Below are positions 56,397 to 64,000 of a DNA stretch of 64,000 bases, piece by piece. The notes beneath the pieces were generated by a model. The model did no database searches, was not told the origin of the DNA, and was given only the letters and a program-made list of their open reading frames with translations. This stretch comes from Streptomyces sp. NBC_00353 (GTDB lineage Bacteria; Actinomycetota; Actinomycetes; Streptomycetales; Streptomycetaceae), in the NCBI RefSeq assembly GCF_036108815.1, contig NZ_CP107985.1, forward strand, positions 4,216,001-4,280,000. Direction: 5' to 3'. Position 1 is the stretch's first letter. Every line of letters begins with the position of its first letter. The position numbers and the translations under genes were made by a program.

Positions 56397-57134
56397 CTAT
56401 CTGCCTGCCGCAGCCATCGCCGCGCCCACGATGCCCGCGTTGTTCTGCAGCTCGGCCGGCACCATCTCGGCCCGCACGTGCTCGATCAGCGGCAGGAACT
56501 TGTCGGCCTTCCGGCTGACTCCGCCGCCGATGATGAAGAGCTCGGGCGTGAACAGCATCTCCAGATGGGCCAGGTACTTCTGCACCCGGTGCGCCCAGTG
56601 GTGCCAGCTCAGCTCCTCGTCCTCCTTGGCCTTCGTGGAGGCGTGCTTCTCCGCTTCGTGGCCGCCCAGCTCCAGATGGCCGAGCTCGGTGTTGGGTACG
56701 AGCTGCCCGTCGATGAAGAGCGCGCTGCCGATCCCCGTACCGAGCGTCAGCATGATCACGGTCCCCTTGCGGCCGCGCCCCGCGCCGAAGGTCATTTCGG
56801 CGATTCCCGCCGCGTCGGCATCGTTGAGGACGGTCACCGGAAGGCCCAGCTTCTCGCCGAGCAACGTCCGGGCGTCATGGTCGATCCAGCCCTTGTCGAC
56901 ATTGGCCGCGGTGCGGGTGACACCGCCGGTGACGACGCCCGGGAAGGTGATGCCGACCGGGCCCGACCAGTCGAAGTGGCCGACCACCTCGGCCACGGAG
57001 TCGGCCACGTCCTTGGGCGTGGCCGGCTGCGGTGTCAGTACTTTGTGGCGCTCCTGCGCCAGGTCTCCGCGGTCCAGGTCCACGGGAGCGCCCTTGATCC
57101 CGGATCCGCCGATGTCCACGCCGAAGATCTGCAT
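56397..57134 (-). CDS. ppgK: Polyphosphate glucokinase
   Basis: 245 residues, usual for PpgK. Phosphate-binding GVDIGGSGIKG is near the start; the catalytic Asp is in VTVLNDADAAGIAEM; the GTGIGSALF loop follows. The polyphosphate-type helix HASTKAKEDEELSWHHWAHR and the C-terminal FIIGGGVSRKADKF match actinobacterial PpgK. It phosphorylates glucose with polyphosphate or ATP, which suits release of glucose by glycosidases such as the GH1 in this window. A short open frame upstream is not part of it. Confidence 0.95.
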   Translation of the reverse strand: MQIFGVDIGGSGIKGAPVDLDRGDLAQERHKVLTPQPATPKDVADSVAEVVGHFDWSGPVGITFPGVVTGGVTRTAANVDKGWIDHDARTLLGEKLGLPVTVLNDADAAGIAEMTFGAGRGRKGTVIMLTLGTGIGSALFIDGQLVPNTELGHLELGGHEAEKHASTKAKEDEELSWHHWAHRVQKYLAHLEMLFTPELFIIGGGVSRKADKFLPLIEHVRAEMVPAELQNNAGIVGAAMAAAGR

Positions 57135-57216
57135 GCGATCCACCGTACGGGCTGGCGCCGCACCCCGCTCACCTTCCCGGAGCACGGGCCACTCCCCCGG
57201 GGGAGGACGGAAGGCG

Positions 57217-58248
57217 TCACTCGGCGGTGAGTGCCGCCGCCTCTGCGCGCAGGTCCCGGCGGAGCTCCTTGGGCAGCGAGAAGGTGATCGACTCGTCGGC
57301 CGTCTTCACCGTCTCCACGTCGCCGTAGCCGCGCTCGGCCAGCCACTCCAGTACGCCGTCCACCAGCACGTCGGGAACCGAGGCGCCGGAGGTGAGGCCG
57401 ACCGTGGTGACACCTTCCAGCCAGGCCTCGTCGATCTCGCTCGCGAAGTCCACCAGGTGGGCAGCGGGGGCGCCCGCGTCGAGGGCGACCTCGACCATGC
57501 GGATCGAGTTCGAGGAGTTCTTGGAGCCGACGACGATGACCAGTTCGGCGTCCTCGGCGAGCTTCTTCACCGCGATCTGACGGTTCTGCGTGGCGTAGCA
57601 GATGTCGTCGCTGGGCGGCGAGACCAGCTGCGGGAACTTCTCCTTCAGCGCGTCCACCGTCTCCATCGTCTCGTCGACCGAGAGCGTGGTCTGGGAGAGC
57701 CAGACGACCTTCGACTCGTCGCGCACGGAGACACTGGCGACGTCCTCGGGGCCGTCGACCAGCGTGATGTGGTCGGGCGCCTCACCGCTCGTGCCGATGA
57801 CTTCCTCGTGGCCCTCGTGGCCGATCAGGAGGATGTCGTAGTCCTCCTTGGCGAACCGGACGGCTTCCTTGTGGACCTTGGTCACCAGCGGGCACGTCGC
57901 GTCGATCGTGGCGAGCTTGCGCTCGGCGGCCTCGGCGTGCACGGTCGGCGCGACGCCGTGCGCGGAGAACATCACGATGGAGCCCTCGGGCACCTCCGCC
58001 GTGACGTCGACGAAGATCGCGCCCTTCTTCTCCAGGGTCTGCACGACGTACTTGTTGTGCACGATCTCGTGGCGGACATAGATCGGGGCCCCGTACTGCT
58101 CCAGGGCCTTCTCGACGGCGATCACGGCACGGTCCACGCCCGCGCAGTAGCCACGGGGCGCGGCGAGCAGGACACGGCGGGTGTCACTGCGGCGCGTGGT
58201 GCCCGCACTCGGGGCGGCGGCGGGTGACGGGCTGGGCGTAGCAGTCAT
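57217..58248 (-). CDS. ispH: 4-hydroxy-3-methylbut-2-enyl diphosphate reductase IspH
   Basis: 343 residues. Three Cys for the [4Fe-4S] cluster are in PRGYCAGV (Cys35), DATCPLV (near 120) and DDICYATQNRQ (near 215). The substrate-binding SAHGVAP, GHEGHEEVIGT and SKNSSNS motifs are intact. It makes IPP and DMAPP in the last step of the non-mevalonate pathway. A Ser/Pro/Ala-rich leader of about 20 residues precedes the domain; ATG 58257 is an alternative start. Confidence 0.96.
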   Translation of the reverse strand: MTATPSPSPAAAPSAGTTRRSDTRRVLLAAPRGYCAGVDRAVIAVEKALEQYGAPIYVRHEIVHNKYVVQTLEKKGAIFVDVTAEVPEGSIVMFSAHGVAPTVHAEAAERKLATIDATCPLVTKVHKEAVRFAKEDYDILLIGHEGHEEVIGTSGEAPDHITLVDGPEDVASVSVRDESKVVWLSQTTLSVDETMETVDALKEKFPQLVSPPSDDICYATQNRQIAVKKLAEDAELVIVVGSKNSSNSIRMVEVALDAGAPAAHLVDFASEIDEAWLEGVTTVGLTSGASVPDVLVDGVLEWLAERGYGDVETVKTADESITFSLPKELRRDLRAEAAALTAE

Positions 58249-58322
58249 GCGTCCCATCGTAAGGCCGTACCGAACAGGCGCGGGATCGGCCGTGTCGGGA
58301 GACTGAGCCGTACGCGACGTTC

Positions 58323-58369
58323 GCCACGTGTACGCCCTGCAATGCCACGTATGCCACGTACGCGACCGT
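58323..58369. repeat. TGCCACGTA repeats between ispH and the amino-acid permease
   Basis: A perfect 9-bp tandem repeat TGCCACGTA occupies 58343-58351 and 58352-58360, with a third near copy (GCCACGTG) at 58323-58330. TACGCGAC occurs on both sides (58311 and 58359). The tract is in a 145-bp divergent promoter region. Confidence 0.65.
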
Positions 58370-58393
58370 GTCCGTGCGACCGACGGAGGGTTC

Positions 58394-59743
58394 ATGGCGG
58401 GCAGCAGTACGGCGGACCGGGCGACCTTGCGGCGGACACTCGGGTTCCGGGATCTGGTCGTCTACGGGCTGCTGTTCATCGCCCCCATGGCTCCCGTCGG
58501 CGTCTTCGGCACGCTCGACGCGAAATCGGACGGCGCGGTCGCGCTGGTGTACGTCGCGGCGACCGTGGTCATGGGCTTCACCGCGTTCAGTTATGCGCAG
58601 ATGGTGCGGGTGGCCCCACTGGCGGGTTCGGTCTTCACGTATGCGCGCAAGGGGCTCGGGGAAGGGCCCGGGTTCATCGCCGGGTGGATGGCGATGCTCG
58701 ACTATCTGCTGATCCCGGCGGTCGCCTATCTCTTCTCCGGGATCGCGATGAACTCGCTGGTCCCGGAGGTGTCGCGATGGGTGTGGACGGCGCTCGCGGT
58801 GGTCGTCACCACGCTGCTCAACCTCTGGGGTGTACGGGCTGCGGCGCGGGTCGGCTTCGCGGTGCTCGCGATGGAGATCGCGGTGCTGCTGGTCTTCCTG
58901 GTGTCGGCGGTGGTGGTTCTCGTGCGGGACGGGGCGCAGCGCGGCTGGTGGACGCCGTTCACCGGTGACTCCGGCTTCTCCCTGCAGGCGGTACTGGCTG
59001 CGGTGTCGGTGGCCGTGCTCTCGTATCTGGGCTTCGACGCCATCGCCTCGTTCGCGGAGGAGGCCACCGGCGGCTCGGAGAAGGTGGCGCGGGCGCTGCT
59101 GTTCTGTCTGGTCCTCGCGGGGGTGCTGTTCGTTGCGCAGGGCTATCTGGCGGCGCTGCTGGAGCCGATGACGTCGGCGGATCTGGCCGCCGAACCGGCC
59201 AGGCAGGGATCGGCGTTCTACGACACGGTCGACTTCGCGGTGGGCAGGTGGCTGCACGACCTGGTGGCGGTCAGCAAGGCGATCGGGGCGGCGTTCGCGG
59301 CGCTGGCCGGGCAGGCGGCCGCAGGGCGGCTGCTCTTCGCCATGTCCAGGGAGCAGCGGCTGCCCTCGCTGCTGGCCCGGGTCGACCCGCGGTCCGGAGT
59401 GCCGCGGGCCGCGATCCTGATCGCCGCGGCCGTGACGCTGGTGGCGGCGGTCTGGGCGGCCCGCCGCGACGATGGTCTCGACCATCTGGTGTCGGTGGTC
59501 GACATCGGTGCGCTGACGGCGTTCGTGCTGCTGCACGCGTCGGTGGTCGGCTGGTTCGCCGTACGCCGGATGGACGGGCCGCCGAGTTGGTGGCGGCACG
59601 TGCTGGTGCCGGTGGTGGGTGCGGGGGTGCTGATCGCGGTGATCCTCAGCGCGGCGACGAGCGCTCAGGTGGTGGGGGTCTGCTGGCTGGGGGTGGGGCT
59701 GGTGGTGCTGGCGATGCAGTGGGGGCGGAGTCCGGCTGTGTAG
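58394..59743 (+). CDS. APC-family amino-acid permease
   Basis: 449 residues with about 12 helices. The first helix carries GLLFIAPMAPVGVFGTLDAKSDG, followed by FSYAQMVRVAPLAGSVFTYA, which is the APC substrate/ion signature; GFDAIASFAEEATGGSEKV is the usual helix-6 motif. GGAGGG lies 4 bases before the ATG. Import of an amino acid or amine by proton symport is likely; the substrate is unknown. Divergent from ispH. Confidence 0.92.
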   Translation: MAGSSTADRATLRRTLGFRDLVVYGLLFIAPMAPVGVFGTLDAKSDGAVALVYVAATVVMGFTAFSYAQMVRVAPLAGSVFTYARKGLGEGPGFIAGWMAMLDYLLIPAVAYLFSGIAMNSLVPEVSRWVWTALAVVVTTLLNLWGVRAAARVGFAVLAMEIAVLLVFLVSAVVVLVRDGAQRGWWTPFTGDSGFSLQAVLAAVSVAVLSYLGFDAIASFAEEATGGSEKVARALLFCLVLAGVLFVAQGYLAALLEPMTSADLAAEPARQGSAFYDTVDFAVGRWLHDLVAVSKAIGAAFAALAGQAAAGRLLFAMSREQRLPSLLARVDPRSGVPRAAILIAAAVTLVAAVWAARRDDGLDHLVSVVDIGALTAFVLLHASVVGWFAVRRMDGPPSWWRHVLVPVVGAGVLIAVILSAATSAQVVGVCWLGVGLVVLAMQWGRSPAV

Positions 59744-59783
59744 GGCTGCCTCGTTGTCCGTGGTGGCGGATACGCTCGCTCGC

Positions 59784-60995
59784 ATGGCTCTCAATACCTC
59801 CGCGGAAGCCCCGCTGCCCGTCGGCGAGGTGTCACGGCTCATCGGCGGATGGATCGACCGGCTCGGGGCCGTCTGGGTCGAGGGGCAGATCACCCAGCTG
59901 TCGCGGCGGCCGGGCGCCGGGGTGGTGTTCCTGACCCTGCGCGACCCGTCGCACGACATCTCGGTGAGCGTGACCTGCTTCCGGCAGGTCTTCGACCGGA
60001 TCGCGGACGTGGTGACGGAGGGCGCCCGCGTCGTCGTCCTCGCCAAGCCCGAGTGGTACGCGCCCCGTGGCCAGCTGTCCCTGCGGGCCACGGAGATACG
60101 GCCGGTCGGCATCGGTGAGCTGCTGGTCCGGCTGGAGCTCCTCAAGAAGTCCCTGGCCGCCGAGGGGCTCTTCGCCCTGGACCGGAAGAAGCCGCTACCG
60201 TTCCTGCCGCAGCTGATCGGCCTGGTCTGCGGGCGGGCGTCGGCGGCCGAGCGCGATGTGCTGGAGAACGCGCGGCGCCGCTGGCCCGCGGTGCGCTTCG
60301 AGGTGCGCAATACGGCGGTGCAGGGCGTGCACGCGGTGAACCAGGTGGTCCAGGCGGTGAAGGAGCTGGACGACCTGCCGGACGTCGACGTGATCATCGT
60401 GGCGCGCGGCGGCGGCAGTGTGGAGGACCTGCTGCCGTTCTCGGACGAGCAGCTGATCCGTACCGTCGCCGAGTGCCGTACGCCGGTGGTGTCCGCGATC
60501 GGACACGAGCCGGACTCCCCGCTTCTCGATCTGGTCGCCGATCTGCGGGCGTCCACACCCACGGACGCGGCGAAGAAGGTCGTGCCGGACGTGGGGGAGG
60601 AGCTGGACCGGGTGCAGCAGCTGCGGGACCGGGCGCTGCGGACGGTACAGGGGCTGCTCGACCGGGAGGAGCGGGGGCTGGCGCACGCGCTGGGCCGGCC
60701 CTCCATGCAGCAGCCGCTGCGGATGGTGGACGAGCGCGCGGCGGAGGTCGACGCGCTGATCGGGCGCAGCCGCCGGGTGCTGGGGCATCTGCTGGACCGG
60801 GCGGACTCGGAGCTCGCCCACACCCGGGCGCGGGTCGTCGCGCTGTCGCCCGCGGCGACGCTGGAGCGCGGGTACGCGGTGCTGCAGCGGCCGGACGGCC
60901 ATGTGGTCCGCTCCCCCGCCGACGCCGGGGCGCCGGGCGACGAGCTGCGGGCGCGGGTGTCGGAGGGCGAGTTCACCGTGCGGGTGGCCGAGTGA
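59784..60995 (+). CDS. xseA: Exodeoxyribonuclease VII large subunit
   Basis: 403 residues. The N-terminal OB-fold (about 15-110) includes VWVEGQITQLSRRPGAGVVF, and the catalytic domain holds GLVCGRASAAERDVLEN, VIIVARGGGSVEDLLPFSD and AIGHEPDSPLLDLVADLRA. A coiled coil and the C-terminal ATLERGYAVLQRPDG motif complete it. It degrades single-stranded DNA with the small subunit encoded 95 bp downstream. Confidence 0.96.
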   Translation: MALNTSAEAPLPVGEVSRLIGGWIDRLGAVWVEGQITQLSRRPGAGVVFLTLRDPSHDISVSVTCFRQVFDRIADVVTEGARVVVLAKPEWYAPRGQLSLRATEIRPVGIGELLVRLELLKKSLAAEGLFALDRKKPLPFLPQLIGLVCGRASAAERDVLENARRRWPAVRFEVRNTAVQGVHAVNQVVQAVKELDDLPDVDVIIVARGGGSVEDLLPFSDEQLIRTVAECRTPVVSAIGHEPDSPLLDLVADLRASTPTDAAKKVVPDVGEELDRVQQLRDRALRTVQGLLDREERGLAHALGRPSMQQPLRMVDERAAEVDALIGRSRRVLGHLLDRADSELAHTRARVVALSPAATLERGYAVLQRPDGHVVRSPADAGAPGDELRARVSEGEFTVRVAE

Positions 60996-61090
60996 GCCGG
61001 TACGGCGCCCCTTTTCCTTCGCCCGGACCCGGCGCAGCCGCGGACGCGGTTCGGACCTGGCTGTCGTAGCTCACACATAGGGTGGATCAC

Positions 61091-61339
61091 ATGACGGACG
61101 ACGCGACAACGGCAGCTGCCGCCACGGACACGCTCGGCTACGAGCAGGCGCGCGACGAGCTGATCGAGGTTGTACGACGCCTGGAGGCGGGCGGCACGAC
61201 GCTGGAGGAGTCCCTCGCGCTGTGGGAGCGGGGCGAGGAACTGGCCAAGGTCTGCCGGCGCTGGCTGGAGGGGGCCCGGGCCCGCCTGGACGAGGCCCTG
61301 GCCCAGCCCGGGAAGGACCAGCAGGACGACGCCGGGTGA
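61091..61339 (+). CDS. xseB: Exodeoxyribonuclease VII small subunit
   Basis: 82 residues. The helical hairpin YEQARDELIEVVRRLEAGG followed by TLEESLALWERGEELAKVCR matches XseB. A GTG three codons upstream is an alternative start; GGTGG lies before the ATG. It binds the long C-terminal helix of XseA to form the active complex. Confidence 0.95.
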   Translation: MTDDATTAAAATDTLGYEQARDELIEVVRRLEAGGTTLEESLALWERGEELAKVCRRWLEGARARLDEALAQPGKDQQDDAG

Positions 61340-61573
61340 CTCCCGAGCCGTAGGGATCCGGGGCGGACGGACCGGTGCGCCCCGGCCCGGAATGGATCCG
61401 AGCGCGCGGCGGTTGTGAGCCTCGTCGGAAATCGGGGCGGCCCGGCCCGTCATCCACGCACACGTTTGTGGAGTGGATCACTCAGGTCAGGTTTTAGTTG
61501 AAAGTTAACCAATCCCTCGGTTACGGTCGCCATATCGCTTGATCCGCATTTCGCCCGGAAGGTAATCCGCAAG

Positions 61574-62164
61574 ATGTCCCTCGCTCTTGACCCCGCCGCC
61601 CAGGACCTCCTCTTCCGTGAGGCCCGCACCGCCAACACCTTCACCGACGAGCCGGTCTCCGAGGAGCAGGTCCAGGCGATATACGACCTGGTCAAGTACG
61701 GCCCCACCGCCTTCAACCAGTCGCCGCTGCGCATCGTCCTGGTCCGCTCCGACGACGCCCGCGCGCGCCTCGTGAGCCACATGGCGGAGGGCAACCAGCC
61801 GAAGACCTCCACCGCCCCGCTGGTCGCGATCCTGGCCGCCGACAACGAGTTCCACGAGGAGCTCCCGGCGCTGTTCCCGCACTTCCCGCAGGCCAAGGAC
61901 GCGTTCTTCTCCGAGCGCCCGGTCCGCGAGTCGGCCGCCACTCTGAACGCCGCCCTGCAGGCCGCGTACTTCATCATCGGCGTCCGCGCCGCCGGTCTGG
62001 CCGCCGGCCCGATGACCGGCTTCGACGCCGCGGGCATCGAGAAGGAGTTCCTCGACGCCGACCACAGCGTGCTGATGGTCATCAACATCGGCAAGCCGGG
62101 CGAGGACGCGTGGTTCCCGCGTTCGCCGCGTCTCGCCTACGACGAGGTCATCAAGACCGTCTGA
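61574..62164 (+). CDS. Nitroreductase-family protein (RutE-like)
   Basis: 196 residues, the length of RutE/HadB-type malonic semialdehyde reductases. The FMN-binding RTANTFTDEPVSEEQVQ start, YGPTAFNQSPLRIVLVRS and the C-terminal VLMVINIGKPGEDAWFPRSP match that group. It reduces an aldehyde, quinone or nitro compound with NAD(P)H. GGAAGG precedes the ATG. The 234-bp upstream region holds an AT-rich stretch (TTGAAAGTTAACC near 61498) that could bind a repressor. Followed by a 24-bp perfect hairpin. Confidence 0.9.
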   Translation: MSLALDPAAQDLLFREARTANTFTDEPVSEEQVQAIYDLVKYGPTAFNQSPLRIVLVRSDDARARLVSHMAEGNQPKTSTAPLVAILAADNEFHEELPALFPHFPQAKDAFFSERPVRESAATLNAALQAAYFIIGVRAAGLAAGPMTGFDAAGIEKEFLDADHSVLMVINIGKPGEDAWFPRSPRLAYDEVIKTV

Positions 62165-62174
62165 TCCACCCGGT

Positions 62175-62225
62175 CATACGGAGAAGGCCCCGGAGCACTT
62201 GGTGCTCCGGGGCCTTCTCCGTATG
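62175..62225. terminator. Bidirectional terminator with 24-bp perfect stem
   Basis: Perfect 24-bp arms (62175-62198 with 62202-62225) and a 3-base loop, between convergent stops at 62164 and 62239. It is the longest perfect hairpin I found in the window. Confidence 0.9.
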
Positions 62226-62238
62226 CCGTACACCTGGC

Positions 62239-62757
62239 TCAGGACGTCTTGAGTGCGGCGGCCATCTCCGCCAGCCGTTGCGTCGAGGCCGAGCCCGTGA
62301 CGACCGTGGTCGCACCGTCGTCGTGGCGCACCAGGGCGTCGTACTTCGGGCCCTTCCAGTGCTGCCACGTCTCGCCCGCGACCTGCTGCGTGCGCCCGGT
62401 GTTCCTCGCGTCCTGGCTGACCTCGGACACGTACTTCTTCGCCGGGGACGTGGACTGCTCCACTGCGACGTACTTGCCGTCCGGGTCGAGGAAGCCCAGG
62501 TGCCAGCCGTTGCCCGACTGGCGCTCGTAGCTGACCGAGGTGGGCTTCCATTCCTTGGACAGACCGGCCGGAGCGGCCACCGGATAGGGCGCCGCACGCC
62601 GCGCCGTCAGGAGCTCCACCCGGTAGTCGACCGCCTTGACCGGGTTGGCCTTGTCGTCGTGCGGTACGAAAATGTAGACACCCCCGGCGACGGCGGAGAT
62701 CACCGCCATCGACAGGAACATGTCCCGCACCGTCTGCTTGCCTCGCTTGCTTGCCAC
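62239..62757 (-). CDS. DUF4245 membrane-anchored protein
   Basis: 172 residues from a GTG. One N-terminal helix (FLSMAVISAVAGGVYIFVP) follows a basic start, so the rest is probably outside the membrane. The body (YPVAAPAGLSKEWKPTSVSY to VAGETWQHWKGPKYDALVRH) matches DUF4245, a family regularly found next to glpX in actinobacteria. Function unknown. Divergent from glpX. Confidence 0.9.
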   Translation of the reverse strand: MASKRGKQTVRDMFLSMAVISAVAGGVYIFVPHDDKANPVKAVDYRVELLTARRAAPYPVAAPAGLSKEWKPTSVSYERQSGNGWHLGFLDPDGKYVAVEQSTSPAKKYVSEVSQDARNTGRTQQVAGETWQHWKGPKYDALVRHDDGATTVVTGSASTQRLAEMAAALKTS

Positions 62758-62924
62758 GGGTCCATGTTCGCATTACGCCCGACGGGTCCGACCGAGGGGC
62801 GGCCACCCGTGACAACCGGCCGGCGAGGCCGCTCATACGTGACCCGGTCTGCTCATTTTATCGACCTGACGATAGAGTCACAGCACCCTCTTCCGGTCGT
62901 CGCCGTACAGAAAGGTGCGTTCCG

Positions 62925-63956
62925 ATGTCCGAACATCACCTGCCGTCACAACTAGAGGTCTCCCCGGAGGCCCCCGACCGCAACCTGGCGCTGGAGCTGG
63001 TCCGGGTCACCGAGGCCGCCGCCATGGCTGCCGGGCGCTGGGTCGGCCGCGGTGACAAGATCGGCGCCGACGGCGCCGCCGTGAAGGCCATGCGGACCCT
63101 CGTCTCCACCGTCTCGATGAACGGCGTCGTCGTCATCGGTGAGGGTGAGAAGGACGAAGCGCCCATGCTCTTCAACGGCGAGCGGGTCGGTGACGGCACC
63201 GGCGCCGAGGTCGACATCGCCGTGGACCCGATCGACGGCACGACCCTGAACGCCAAGGGCATGCCGAACGCGATCGCCGTGCTGGCCGCCGCCGACCGCG
63301 GCACCATGTTCGACCCGTCCGCGGTCTTCTACATGGACAAGCTGGTGACCGGCCCCGAGGCCGCCGACTTCGTGGACATCAACGCCCCCGTGTCGGTGAA
63401 CATCCGCCGGGTCGCGAAGGCGAAGAACTCCGCCCCCGAGGACGTCACCGTCGTCATCCTGGACCGCCCGCGCCACGAGGGCATCGTCAAGGAGATCCGG
63501 GAGACCGGCGCCCGGATCAAGTTCATCACCGACGGCGACGTCGCCGGCTCGATCATGGCGGCGCGTGAGGGCACCGGCGTCGACCTGCTGATGGGCATCG
63601 GCGGCACCCCCGAGGGCATCATCTCGGCCTGCGCCATAAAGTGCCTCGGCGGTGTCATCCAGGGCAAGCTCTGGCCGAAGGACGAGGCGGAGCGGCAGCG
63701 CGCACTGGACGCCGGGCACGACCTCGACCGGGTGCTGTCCACCGACGACCTGGTCAGCGGCGACAACGTGTTCTTCGTCGCGACCGGCATCACGGACGGT
63801 GAGCTGATGCGCGGAGTGCGGTACCGCAGCGAGACGGCGACCACCGAGTCGATCGTGATGCGGTCCAAGTCCGGCACGATCCGCAAGATCGACTCGACCC
63901 ACCGGCTGTCGAAGCTGCGCGCCTACAGCGCGATCGACTTCGACCGCGCGAAGTAG
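62925..63956 (+). CDS. glpX: Class II fructose-1,6-bisphosphatase
   Basis: 343 residues. The metal and substrate motifs are complete: GEGEKDEAPMLFNGE, VDIAVDPIDGTTLNAKG, ITDGDVAGSIMAAREG and MGIGGTPEGIISACA. It hydrolyses fructose-1,6-bisphosphate in gluconeogenesis. AAAGG precedes the ATG, and a much longer open frame upstream is not coding. It ends 44 bases before the window edge. Confidence 0.96.
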   Translation: MSEHHLPSQLEVSPEAPDRNLALELVRVTEAAAMAAGRWVGRGDKIGADGAAVKAMRTLVSTVSMNGVVVIGEGEKDEAPMLFNGERVGDGTGAEVDIAVDPIDGTTLNAKGMPNAIAVLAAADRGTMFDPSAVFYMDKLVTGPEAADFVDINAPVSVNIRRVAKAKNSAPEDVTVVILDRPRHEGIVKEIRETGARIKFITDGDVAGSIMAAREGTGVDLLMGIGGTPEGIISACAIKCLGGVIQGKLWPKDEAERQRALDAGHDLDRVLSTDDLVSGDNVFFVATGITDGELMRGVRYRSETATTESIVMRSKSGTIRKIDSTHRLSKLRAYSAIDFDRAK

Positions 63957-63965
63957 ACCGCGCGC

Positions 63966-63994
63966 GGCAGGTGACGCGCGGGCAGGTGACGCGC
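63966..63994 (+). repeat. Tandem 15-bp repeat after glpX
   Basis: Two identical 14-base copies of GGCAGGTGACGCGC, at 63966-63979 and 63981-63994, follow each other with one base between. The array starts 10 bases after the glpX stop and may continue beyond the window. Confidence 0.7.
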
Positions 63995-64000
63995 AGCGGC

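Noticed and set aside
58184..61453. A 1,089-codon minus-strand open frame
   Set aside because: It runs antisense to the amino-acid permease, xseA and xseB, which have complete family motifs. High third-position GC keeps the opposite strand free of stops; the translation is Arg/Ser/His-rich and low in motifs.

Overview
The window is chromosomal DNA from a high-GC actinomycete, almost certainly a Streptomyces. The support is the very high GC content with strong third-position GC bias, frequent GTG starts, lipoboxes and twin-arginine signals, a DasR-type (dre) site before a chitinase gene, and the linked core set ychF, ppgK, ispH, xseA/xseB, a DUF4245 gene and glpX. I see no rRNA, tRNA, CRISPR array, complete insertion sequence or prophage.

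Layout. 1-10.2 kb: two oligopeptide/dipeptide ABC transporter operons face each other across a perfect palindromic terminator. The left one (+) is cut by the window edge and has the order solute-binding protein, permease, ATPase, ATPase; its second permease is presumably upstream, as in bldK. The right one (-) is complete. 10.2-15.6 kb: typA/bipA, a small lipoprotein, and an unusually long family-5 solute-binding lipoprotein. 15.9-19.7 kb: a four-gene succinate dehydrogenase/fumarate reductase operon that starts with a small unknown protein. 19.7-22.4 kb: MarR regulator, drug-efflux MFS and isochorismatase-type hydrolase in one operon. 22.4-31.1 kb: a carbohydrate locus with a LacI regulator, CE7-type esterase, sugar ABC importer, GH1 beta-glucosidase and a Tat-exported glycoamylase/GH144-like protein. 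Two LacI-type operators can be read in it.

31-42 kb: a membrane-anchored GH18-like protein; a TPM-domain protein beside PspA; a PAS-GAF-PP2C-HATPase signalling protein beside an RsbW-like kinase; a Nudix hydrolase; a SPOR protein; and an NCS1 permease with a Cys-rich tail. 42-48.8 kb: GntR/HutC regulator, dre-controlled GH18 chitinase, subtilisin with P-domain, threonine-synthase-like enzyme, cupin and an unknown protein. 48.8-54.4 kb is the accessory-looking part: an exported beta-carbonic anhydrase, an AAA/DUF234 ATPase behind AT-rich tandem repeats, a DUF3825 protein, an unknown protein, a Uma2 remnant and gene-poor stretches. 54.4-64 kb: conserved core genes (ychF, DUF6542, ppgK, ispH, amino-acid permease, xseA, xseB, nitroreductase, DUF4245, glpX).

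The best candidates for new biology are the LacI/beta-glucan-like locus with its readable operators, the AAA/DUF234 gene with its 16-bp tandem repeats, the small protein leading the SDH operon, the matching hairpins after both peptide-binding-protein genes, and a perfect G4 motif next to ppgK. Functions come from motif recognition by eye; no database search was run.
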